Source: Caballeronia sp. BR00000012568055 (GTDB lineage: Bacteria > Pseudomonadota > Gammaproteobacteria > Burkholderiales > Burkholderiaceae). From it: DNA of 64,000 nucleotides. Location: NCBI RefSeq assembly GCF_029439455.1, contig NZ_JAQFVG010000242.1, forward strand, positions 1-64,000, in the 5' to 3' direction. The first letter of the stretch is position 1. Every line of letters starts with the position of its first letter. This document shows, in pieces, positions 8,720 to 16,353 of this stretch. A model generated the notes under the pieces. It saw only the letters and a program-made list of their open reading frames with translations. It ran no database searches and was not told the origin of the DNA. The translations under genes and the position numbers were made by a program.

Positions 8720-9313
8720 ATGAACTCACCGACTCCGAATCACGCGCTGCATATCTGGCTGATCCGCCACGGCGAAACCGAATGGAGCAAGTCGGGCCAG
8801 CATACCGGCACGACGGATATCGCACTGACCGAAGCGGGCCGCGAGCAAGCGTCCGCGCTCGAACCGCTGCTCGCGAAGGAGCATTTCGATCTCGTGTTGA
8901 CGAGTCCGTTGTTGCGCGCGCAAGAGACCTGCAAGCTGGCCGGACTCGGCGATAAGGCGACCATCGAACCCGATCTGCACGAATGGAACTACGGCATCTA
9001 CGAAGGCCTTAAAACCGCCGATATCCGCAAGGAAACGCCGGATTGGTCCGTGTGGTCATCGCCGATGCCGGAAGGCGAAGTCGCCGCCGATGTCGGCCAG
9101 CGCGCGCAACGTCTGATCGACAAACTGCTCGCTGCCGATGCCACGCAGATCGCGCTGTTTTCGCACGCGCATTTCCTCCGAACCTTCGCCGCGCAATGGG
9201 CCACCGGCGCGCCCGCAATGGGCGAGCATCTCGCGCTCGATACCGCTTCCGTCAGCGTGCTCGGCTTCGATCGCGAGGCGCGTGTGATCCGCAAGTGGAA
9301 TTTTCAGCCTTGA
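8720..9313 (+). CDS. Histidine phosphatase family protein (phosphoglycerate-mutase fold)
   Basis: This 197-aa enzyme has the phosphohistidine motif LIRHGETEW (Arg16, His17) and the second catalytic His in LFSHAHFLR. The sequence TGTTDIALTEAGREQASAL is typical of the PhoE/CobC-like cytosolic branch that dephosphorylates small sugar or nucleotide phosphates. ATG 8720 is preferred because homologous sequence starts right after it; an in-frame ATG at 8672 would add 16 unlike residues. No strong ribosome site is visible for either. The last 10 bp overlap the oppositely oriented ATPase gene. Confidence 0.85.
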   Translation: MNSPTPNHALHIWLIRHGETEWSKSGQHTGTTDIALTEAGREQASALEPLLAKEHFDLVLTSPLLRAQETCKLAGLGDKATIEPDLHEWNYGIYEGLKTADIRKETPDWSVWSSPMPEGEVAADVGQRAQRLIDKLLAADATQIALFSHAHFLRTFAAQWATGAPAMGEHLALDTASVSVLGFDREARVIRKWNFQP

Positions 9314-11940
9314 GACGCGTTGGAAGTGGCTTTCAATTCCGCGAGATGACGCTGCTTCACGCCGAGATCATCCCAATGCGATGGATGACACGTCAGCACC
9401 AGTATCTGATGACGTTTCGCCGCTTCCAGCAAAGCGCGTTTGATGCCTTCGCGGCGCGCGTCATCGGTATGAACGACGGCGTCATCGAACAGCAGCAGCG
9501 TGGGACGGCCGGCAGCCTGAAGCAAATCCGCATACGCCAAACGTGCGAGTATGCCGAGTTGTTCCTGCGTGCCGAAGCTGAGCATGTCGAGCGTTTCGGG
9601 CTGATCGGCGCGCACCAAAGCGGCGGGCGTGAGGCCATCGTCCACGGACAATTCGCCTGACGGAAACACCCGCTTCAAATAATGGTCGATGCGTTGCGTC
9701 AGCGGCGCGCGCAAGGTCGCGACAGCGGTATCGCGCTCCTCGATCATCACCGTTTCGAGCAATTGCAACGCGTCCGCTCTCAACCGCAATTGCCGATGCC
9801 GATTGTCCAGTTGCTCGATAGCTGCATCCGCCAGCGCCAGCTTTTCACCGATGCCCGACGCGCCGAGCGCTTCGAGCCTGCTGCGCAATTGCGTGAGACG
9901 GTTCCATCGCTCGGATTGTTCGTGACGCTGGATCTCGGCTGATTTCGCGTAGCGCTTCGCTTCCGCAGCCGGATCGTCGAGTTGTGCGGCCTCGATCTTG
10001 CGGCTGCATGCTTCGAGTTCGTGCACGTAGCCCTTCAGCAGCGCATCTTTCTCCACCAGCTTCGACTGTCGCGCCTGGCGATCGTCCACGAAGCGAGGAT
10101 CATTCAGGCGTGCTTCATTCATCGCGAGACGGTCGCGAATGACTTGCTCATCGGCCTGCGCTTTAGCCTTCTTTTCTGATGCAATGACTTGCGCGGCACG
10201 TGCGCTTTCGAGTTGTACGCGGGTGGCATCGGATGCGCTTTTGGCTTCGGTCAAAGGCAACGCGCCGGTTGTATCGGGCAACTTCGCCAGGCGCGCTTCA
10301 GTCGATGCAAAACGCTCCTTCGCAGCAACGAGTTCATCGCGCAACGCGTCGATGCCCTTGGGCGCATGAAGCTCCAGCGTGCGCGCGTGATTCGCTTTAT
10401 CGGCGCTCAACGATTGCCAACGCTCAAAGCGCGCATTCCCTTCATTCAAACTCGCCACATTCAGTTCGATCAGCAGACGCGCACGCTCCGCGTCGAGCGT
10501 ACGCAATTCATCGAGCAACGCGGACAGACTCGTCTCGCCCGGCTTGATGATGAGTTCGCCCAGACCCGGCAAAATCAGCGTTTTCTCGCTTTCGAGGCGC
10601 AGTTCGCCATTGCCTTCGAGCGTGGCGCCATCGACAGAAATCGCGCTGGTCAGTCGATATTCGATTCGCGTCAGCGCCGCATCTTTTCGCGCCTGCATAG
10701 GCATGATTTTTTCGACGACGACACGCAGACGCTTGAGCTTGTTCACATCGATTTCGGCTTGCGCGGCCTGAGCGGTCAACGCGTGCATTTCAGCGCCTGA
10801 CGCTTCGGCTTTGGCGAGCGTGTCTTCGAGACGCGCAATGTCCGCACGCGAGAGATTGGCCTGATCCGCAAGATCGCGAGCACTGACAGCAACGTTCGCA
10901 AGATCGAGCGCCGCGTGCGCATCGTCATGATGTTTCTGCGCTTCGGCGGCAGCGCCAATCGCGCGCTGATGCACATCCGATACTTCGCCCAAAGCCGCTT
11001 GCGTCGTCACAAGTAGCTTACGATCATCCGCCACAGCGTTTTCAATATCCGACGCCGCCTTTTCCTGCTGCACGAGCAAAGCCTGCTCCGCGTTGGCAAA
11101 ATCGATCTTCTGCCTGATCGATTCACGCACGCGTTCCAACGCGACAAATGCTTCGGCTTCCTTTTTATATTTCTCTGCCTTGACTTCGAGCTCTTCCCAC
11201 GGCTTTTTGCGCTTCGCATCGTCATATTCGGCTTGCAGCGTGGCAAGCTGATTGATGCTTTCATCGAACTGATCTTTTTGATGGCTCAGTTCGTTGCGTT
11301 GTTCACGCAACGCCGCAAGTTCGGTTTCCGCTTGCGCCAGCGCGCCCGTGCTCCGCGATGTCTTCGTCAGCAGCTTGTTGCGCTCGCCCTGCACGCTGCG
11401 GATCAGCGCATCTTCACCGCCGGATGCCTCGCCGCCCGACAGTTGCGTGAGGGCATCGCGGATATAGCCGAGCGCATGCGCGCCGGAATCGCGCACCTTG
11501 TCCGTCTGACCCTGACGCACCCACAGCAAGCCCGGAATGCCCGCATGTTCCGGCTTGCTCGCGCCACGCTCGCTGCGCGAAAAGCCCAGCAATTCAGCGA
11601 GTTTTTCTTCGGCTTCGTCTTCCGCAAACACGTGCTGGCCGATACGCAACTCGCAACGGCTCTTGCGCACGAATGACTTCTTCAGCGCATACGCCACGCC
11701 GCCCACATTGAACTTCACTTCGACCGTTGGCTGTCCGTCCGGCCGATGCGTCGGCACGATCGCGCTCAGCGTCGAAACCTTGTAGCGTTCGAGAAACACG
11801 GTGCGAATGGCTTCGGCAATCGTGCTCTTGCCCGCCTCGTTCGGCCCCGCGATGATATTCAGCCCCGGCTCGAAGCCATCGATCGTCAATCGGTCCGCGA
11901 GCTTGCGAAAGTCCTGAATGGTGATGCTTTCGAGGATCAT
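9304..11940 (-). CDS. SbcC/YhaN-like AAA ATPase (DNA-repair type)
   Basis: This 878-aa SMC/Rad50-type ATPase has Walker A AGPNEAGKST (residues 31-40, Lys38), long coiled-coil arms (about 170-400 and 540-740), an ABC-type signature LSFGTQEQLGILARL and Walker B TLLLFDDAVVHTDD near the C-terminus. It is shorter than SbcC (about 1050 aa) and resembles the COG4717/YhaN branch. A central stretch around residues 430-470 (GELIIKPGETSLS) interrupts the coils with a small globular segment. Its ATG overlaps the stop of the upstream phosphoesterase gene by 4 bp, so the two products most likely form a nuclease-ATPase complex on DNA ends. Confidence 0.85.
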   Translation of the reverse strand: MILESITIQDFRKLADRLTIDGFEPGLNIIAGPNEAGKSTIAEAIRTVFLERYKVSTLSAIVPTHRPDGQPTVEVKFNVGGVAYALKKSFVRKSRCELRIGQHVFAEDEAEEKLAELLGFSRSERGASKPEHAGIPGLLWVRQGQTDKVRDSGAHALGYIRDALTQLSGGEASGGEDALIRSVQGERNKLLTKTSRSTGALAQAETELAALREQRNELSHQKDQFDESINQLATLQAEYDDAKRKKPWEELEVKAEKYKKEAEAFVALERVRESIRQKIDFANAEQALLVQQEKAASDIENAVADDRKLLVTTQAALGEVSDVHQRAIGAAAEAQKHHDDAHAALDLANVAVSARDLADQANLSRADIARLEDTLAKAEASGAEMHALTAQAAQAEIDVNKLKRLRVVVEKIMPMQARKDAALTRIEYRLTSAISVDGATLEGNGELRLESEKTLILPGLGELIIKPGETSLSALLDELRTLDAERARLLIELNVASLNEGNARFERWQSLSADKANHARTLELHAPKGIDALRDELVAAKERFASTEARLAKLPDTTGALPLTEAKSASDATRVQLESARAAQVIASEKKAKAQADEQVIRDRLAMNEARLNDPRFVDDRQARQSKLVEKDALLKGYVHELEACSRKIEAAQLDDPAAEAKRYAKSAEIQRHEQSERWNRLTQLRSRLEALGASGIGEKLALADAAIEQLDNRHRQLRLRADALQLLETVMIEERDTAVATLRAPLTQRIDHYLKRVFPSGELSVDDGLTPAALVRADQPETLDMLSFGTQEQLGILARLAYADLLQAAGRPTLLLFDDAVVHTDDARREGIKRALLEAAKRHQILVLTCHPSHWDDLGVKQRHLAELKATSNASQG

Positions 11941-13061
11941 GCCGCCCCCTTGTCATGTTGATCGCGCTGAAAACCCGCCAGCAATAAAAGCGCATTCGAT
12001 GCCGCCGCCGCTTGCGTTTCGTCCGCCTGCAAAGCACGCAAGCGCGCAACGACATTGGCGAGATAACCGCTGCGTGCGCCCAGCGCGGCGAGGTCTTCTT
12101 CGGTCGGCAATACCTTGAGTTCCGTCGTCGATGAACGCAGCGCACGCACACGCGCGCGCGCTTCTTCTATCGCCACGTGAATGGCTTGCGCATCGGCGAG
12201 TGCGGCGCTGCCGGTGATGCGCACGCGCAGCACGTCGGTTTCATCGAGTTGCAGAAGCTGCTGGCGCAGCACGTCGATATCGCTCGAAAAGCGGATCTCG
12301 TGCTGCAGGTCGCGCCACTGATATTTGCCGATACGAACGCGCTCGACCGAAGGCAACGCACCCGGTGTATCGATACGCACATCGAGCACATAACCCGGCT
12401 CGTTCGCGCGAAAACGGTCTTGCTCAGGCGTGCCCGAATACCAGATACGCGGATTCACTTCATACACGCCATGCCAGTCGCCGAGCGCGAGATAGTCGAG
12501 GCGCGCGGTCTCGGCACGCGTCGGCGCAATCGGATTCGCGGAGTCGATGCCTTCCTGAAGAATGCCGCTCACGCTCCCATGCGCCACGCCAATGCGAAAG
12601 TGTCCCGCAGGCGTTTCGATATGGTCGAAGAAGGTGGTGGTGTCGTCGTAGGTATTGCGTTGCGTGAGCGGCGCGTGCAGCAGCGAAAGCGAAAGCTCAT
12701 CGAGCGTGCCGACGCCCGGCGTCAGCAACAGACGCACGTTATCGGGCACGCAGCCAAGACGCATGGCGCGCGTCCAGACGCTTTCTGCGAGCGCGGCATC
12801 GTGATTGCCGGGCAGCATGAACCACGGCCCCGCGAAGCCGTTGAGCGCCGCGAACAGCTTGCGAATGACCGTGTCCGAAACGGTCTGCTGATCGAACACA
12901 TCGCCCGCGACGAGCACGGCATCGACTTGACGTTCCGTGGCCAGCAATGCAATACGTCTTACCGTTTCATAACGCGCTTCCGTGAGATGCGCGGCCTCTT
13001 CCGCCGTGAACTGGCCGAACTGCGTGCCAATCTGCCAGTCCGCCGTGTGCAGGAATCTCAT
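11937..13061 (-). CDS. SbcD/YhaO-like metallophosphoesterase
   Basis: This 374-aa calcineurin-type phosphoesterase is the likely nuclease partner of the overlapping ATPase. Motifs are HTADWQIG (Asp8), VAGDVFD, MLPGNHD, GVAHGS and ALGDWHG. In most SbcD/Mre11 proteins motif I is D-x-H; here it is D-W-Q, so one metal ligand differs. ATG 13061 is chosen because MRFLHTAD begins the fold; an in-frame ATG at 13091 would add ten unlike residues. The C-terminal 130 residues are helical and would bind the base of the ATPase coiled coil. Confidence 0.85.
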   Translation of the reverse strand: MRFLHTADWQIGTQFGQFTAEEAAHLTEARYETVRRIALLATERQVDAVLVAGDVFDQQTVSDTVIRKLFAALNGFAGPWFMLPGNHDAALAESVWTRAMRLGCVPDNVRLLLTPGVGTLDELSLSLLHAPLTQRNTYDDTTTFFDHIETPAGHFRIGVAHGSVSGILQEGIDSANPIAPTRAETARLDYLALGDWHGVYEVNPRIWYSGTPEQDRFRANEPGYVLDVRIDTPGALPSVERVRIGKYQWRDLQHEIRFSSDIDVLRQQLLQLDETDVLRVRITGSAALADAQAIHVAIEEARARVRALRSSTTELKVLPTEEDLAALGARSGYLANVVARLRALQADETQAAAASNALLLLAGFQRDQHDKGAA

Positions 13062-13243
13062 CGTGTAACCGTCCGTCGTTCTTTTGTTCAATGTACCAAC
13101 GCGAAAGCGCCGATTTTATCGGAGCCGTTCACTTCAGCATTCGAAAAGGACACGTTGCATACCTTTGATGTCGTGATGATGCAATCGGCATGATGCTGCT
13201 TTACCATGTCATTGCCATCATTCAGGACGCACGTCGCCACACG

Positions 13244-14959
13244 ATGAAACCCGAAACGATCTGGCTCGAAGACTCTTACGGCTGCAACGGCTGGGCCGGA
13301 GAAATGGCCGAGCGCATTGCGCGCTTCGACTGGACGGATACCTCGCTGGGTCCCATGCCGCAGTGGTCGAAAAGCCTGCGCGCCGCCGTGCAATTGCTGC
13401 TCGCTTCGCCCGTTCCTATCGTCATGTTATGGGGCCGCCCCGGCACGATGATCTACAACGACGCGTACTCGCTGTTCGCGGGCGGACGGCATCCGTTTCT
13501 GCTCGGCAAGCCGGTCGAAGACGGCTGGCCGGAGATCGCGGATTTCAATCGCAATGTGGTCGATACATGTCTGGCCGGCGGCACGCTGTCGTATTCGGAT
13601 TTGCGCCTCACGCTTCACCGCAGCGGACAGCCCGAAGATGTCTGGATGGACCTGCATTACAGTCCGGTCGCGGAAGATGACGGACGGCCTGCGGGTGTGA
13701 TCGCGGTCGTGTTCGAGACGACGGCCAAGGTGCTGGCGGAAGAGAAGCTGCACAAGCTCACGCAAACGCTCGAAGAACGTGTGGCCATTGCGGTCACGGC
13801 GCGTGTCGAAGCGGAAGAGCGCTTCAGACAAGTGCAAAAGCTCGAAGCTATCGGCAATCTGACGGGCGGCGTTGCGCATGACTTCAACAACGTTCTGCAA
13901 ATCATTTCCGCCAATCTTCAGCTCATCGAACTAAAAACCAAGGACGATCCGGAACAATTGCGACGTCTGCGCGCAGTCGGTGAAGCGGTGACGCGCGGCG
14001 GCAAGCTTGCCTCGCAAATGCTCGCGTTCGCGCGACGCCAGCCGCTCAGTCCTGCGGTCGTGCGTCCGGCGAAGCTCGTCACGGATATGTGCGAGTTTCT
14101 GCAACGCGCGCTGCCTGAATCGGTCGAGTTGAAAACTACCGTATCCAGCGATGTCTGGAACCTGTTCGTCGATCGCAATCAACTGGAAAACGCGCTGCTG
14201 AATCTCGTCATCAATTCGCGCGATGCGATCGAAGGCGGCGGCCATATCAGGCTCGATGTGAGCAATGCCGTGATCGGCGATCAAGTGGCGGGCGCGCTCG
14301 CGCTGCCCGCTGGCGAATATGTGAAGCTCGCCGTCACCGACGATGGCGCGGGCATGCCGGAAAGCGTGAAGGCGCGCATGTTCGAACCGTTCTATTCGAC
14401 CAAGGCCGAGGGCGCGGGCACGGGTCTGGGCCTGAGCATGGTCTATGGCTTCGTCACGCAAAGCGCGGGCTGCGTCGATGTGACGACGGCGATAGGCAAA
14501 GGCACTACCGTGGCGCTGTATTTCCCGCGCTGTTTGCAGTGTGAAACTGCCGGGGTGCAAAGCGCGCCGCCACGTGCATCGAAAGGTGGCGAAGTCGTGC
14601 TCGTCGTCGAAGACGATGCCGATGTGCGGCTCGCGGCCATCGATATGATCGCGCAGCTCGGCTACAAAGTGCTGTCTGCGCAGGACGCGGACGCCGCGCT
14701 CGATGTGCTGCGCAAGCATCCGCACATCGACTTGCTGTTCACCGATGTGGTCATGCCCGGCACCATTCGCGCGAACGAACTGGCGCGGATTGCGAGCACG
14801 CCGCCATATCGCGCGAGCGTGGTGTTCGCATCGGGCTATACGAGCGACATCATCTTTCATGAGGGGAGGCTCGACGAAGGTGTCGTACTCCTGAAGAAAC
14901 CGTACAGCTTCGACGACCTCGCGCGCACCATTCGTCACGCGCTCGACACACGCCGATGA
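13244..14959 (+). CDS. Hybrid sensor histidine kinase with PAS and receiver domains
   Basis: This 571-aa cytosolic kinase has no membrane segments. An N-terminal PAS-like sensor (about residues 40-165, with MLWGRPGTMIYNDAY) is followed by a short coiled coil, a dimerisation domain with phospho-acceptor His212 in GGVAHDFNN, and an ATPase domain with N-box NLVINSRDAIEGGG, DDGAGMP and GTGLGLSMVYGF. The C-terminal receiver (about 453-570) has the acceptor Asp501 in LLFTDVVMPG. ATG 13244 is chosen over one at 13190 because similarity starts there. The signal is unknown; no partner regulator is adjacent, so output may pass through the receiver to a phosphotransfer protein encoded elsewhere. Confidence 0.9.
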   Translation: MKPETIWLEDSYGCNGWAGEMAERIARFDWTDTSLGPMPQWSKSLRAAVQLLLASPVPIVMLWGRPGTMIYNDAYSLFAGGRHPFLLGKPVEDGWPEIADFNRNVVDTCLAGGTLSYSDLRLTLHRSGQPEDVWMDLHYSPVAEDDGRPAGVIAVVFETTAKVLAEEKLHKLTQTLEERVAIAVTARVEAEERFRQVQKLEAIGNLTGGVAHDFNNVLQIISANLQLIELKTKDDPEQLRRLRAVGEAVTRGGKLASQMLAFARRQPLSPAVVRPAKLVTDMCEFLQRALPESVELKTTVSSDVWNLFVDRNQLENALLNLVINSRDAIEGGGHIRLDVSNAVIGDQVAGALALPAGEYVKLAVTDDGAGMPESVKARMFEPFYSTKAEGAGTGLGLSMVYGFVTQSAGCVDVTTAIGKGTTVALYFPRCLQCETAGVQSAPPRASKGGEVVLVVEDDADVRLAAIDMIAQLGYKVLSAQDADAALDVLRKHPHIDLLFTDVVMPGTIRANELARIASTPPYRASVVFASGYTSDIIFHEGRLDEGVVLLKKPYSFDDLARTIRHALDTRR

Positions 14960-15098
14960 AACCGCACGCGCGTGCGCATTCAATCCGTTGAAATCGGCGG
15001 TAAACAGGCCTTTTTCCGCTGTTTCGATTCGGCGCGCGCCGGCTATGATGAACCCATCTCCTCGAACGCTCTCCGCCCCCAAGGATGAGCGCTCTTAC

Positions 15099-15140
15099 GG
15101 CGTCGCACGGATCTCCTCTCGTGCGGCGCCTTTTCTTTTT
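15099..15140 (+). terminator. Strong intrinsic terminator with anti-Shine-Dalgarno loop
   Basis: GGCGTCGCACG (15099-15109) pairs with CGTGCGGCGCC (15120-15130) with a single G-T wobble, followed by TTTTCTTTTT. The ten-base loop GATCTCCTCT is complementary to ribosome-binding sequences. It lies 140 bp after the kinase gene, and a TATGAT -10-like element at 15044-15049 could start an approximately 85-nt transcript ending here, making it a small-RNA candidate. Confidence 0.75.
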
Positions 15141-15244
15141 GTGCGCCGTTTTTCCCTTTGCAAGAACCGTTTGCACGGTCATGCGCCATCACGCAATACA
15201 ATATCCGCACAGCACATCGATCACACCACTCAAGGAACCTGTCC

Positions 15245-16036
15245 ATGACTCAAAGCGCATCGAAATCGCTCGCCGGCAAGACGGCTCTCGTTACCGGTTC
15301 GACCAGCGGCATCGGACTCGGCATTGCCACGGCGCTGGCGCAGGCAGGCGCGAATCTCGTGCTGAACGGCTTCGGCGATGTGAACGGCGCAATCGCGCAG
15401 ATCGAAGCGATCGGCGTGAAGGCCGTGCACCACAATGCGGACATGACCAAGCCTGCCGAAATCGAAGCGATGATCGGCTTCGCGAAACAGACCTTCGGCT
15501 CGCTCGATATTCTCGTCAACAACGCGGGCATTCAGCATGTGGCGACCATCGACGAATTCCCCGTCGATAAGTGGGATGCCATCATCGCAATCAATCTGAG
15601 TTCGGCGTTCCACACCATGCGCGTGGCGCTGCCCGGCATGCGCGAGCGCGGCTGGGGACGCATCATCAATATCGCGTCGGTGCACGGGCTGGTCGGGTCG
15701 GCGGGCAAGTCGGCTTATGTGGCGGCGAAGCACGGCATTCTGGGCCTGACCAAGGTGGCCGCACTCGAAAACGCGCGCACCGGCGTAACCGTCAACGCAA
15801 TCTGTCCTGGCTTCGTGCATACGCCGCTGGTGCAGAAACAGATCGACGCCATCGCCGAACGTGATTCACTCAGCGACGACGACGCGCGCGCCAAATTGCT
15901 CGGCGAAAAGCAGCCGTCGGCGCAGTTCGTGACCACGCAACAGATCGGTGATCTCGCCGTGTTCCTCTGTTCCGATGCAGCCAGCGAAATGCGTGGCGCG
16001 GAGCTGAAGATCGACGGTGGATGGAGCGCTCAGTAA
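15245..16036 (+). CDS. hbdH: D-3-hydroxybutyrate dehydrogenase
   Basis: This 263-aa classical short-chain dehydrogenase oxidises D-3-hydroxybutyrate to acetoacetate with NAD+, a step in PHB and ketone-body use. It has the nucleotide motif TGSTSGIGLGIA, the NNAG motif (LVNNAGIQHV) and the catalytic set Ser145, Tyr158 and Lys162 (SAYVAAK). The stretch ICPGFVHTPLVQKQI matches bacterial 3-hydroxybutyrate dehydrogenases closely, as does the C-terminal LKIDGGWSAQ. An AAGGA ribosome site supports ATG 15245; an in-frame ATG at 15158 lies upstream in the leader. It is preceded by the terminator hairpin and appears monocistronic. Confidence 0.92.
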   Translation: MTQSASKSLAGKTALVTGSTSGIGLGIATALAQAGANLVLNGFGDVNGAIAQIEAIGVKAVHHNADMTKPAEIEAMIGFAKQTFGSLDILVNNAGIQHVATIDEFPVDKWDAIIAINLSSAFHTMRVALPGMRERGWGRIINIASVHGLVGSAGKSAYVAAKHGILGLTKVAALENARTGVTVNAICPGFVHTPLVQKQIDAIAERDSLSDDDARAKLLGEKQPSAQFVTTQQIGDLAVFLCSDAASEMRGAELKIDGGWSAQ

Positions 16037-16119
16037 GCGTGTTCGAGCCGCGCGCGGAATGGCGCGCGGCTTGGTAGTATCGACAGATCTCTTGTCAGAA
16101 AACCCGGAGCAAATAACCC

Positions 16120-16353
16120 ATGACCGCTGAAAATAACCGCGCCGAAGAAGCGCGCGCAATGGAACGCATTGTCAATGCAACGCGGCACGTGCAGGCCGCG
16201 TTCTTGTCGCTGCAAAAGCAGTTCGCGCCGGAAGGCGATGGCCGTCCGTCGCAAATCGCGCTGGAAACTTTCGATGCCGCGCTTCAGGAACTCGAAGACG
16301 CACAAGCCGCATTCGACACCATGCTCAACGATCTCTTCGACGGGAATCGTTAA
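16120..16353 (+). CDS. Small conserved helical protein of unknown function
   Basis: This 77-aa, acidic, cysteine-free protein is predicted to be almost entirely alpha-helical, with amphipathic heptads (RAMERIVNATRHVQAAFLSL and ETFDAALQELEDAQAAFDTM). It has a CCGGAG ribosome site 10 bp before the start. It has no signal peptide or known domain that I recognise. Its stop codon overlaps the stop of the convergent AI-2E-family gene. Codon use is like the neighbours, so it is probably real. Confidence 0.65.
   Translation: MTAENNRAEEARAMERIVNATRHVQAAFLSLQKQFAPEGDGRPSQIALETFDAALQELEDAQAAFDTMLNDLFDGNR

Noticed and set aside
14964-14975. GCACGCGCGTGC palindrome after the hybrid kinase
   Set aside because: Alternating GC sequence of this length is common by chance in DNA of this composition and has no T-run.
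15085-15570. Plus-strand frame beginning at ATG 15085
   Set aside because: The first part covers the terminator hairpin and the rest overlaps hbdH in another frame with poor composition.
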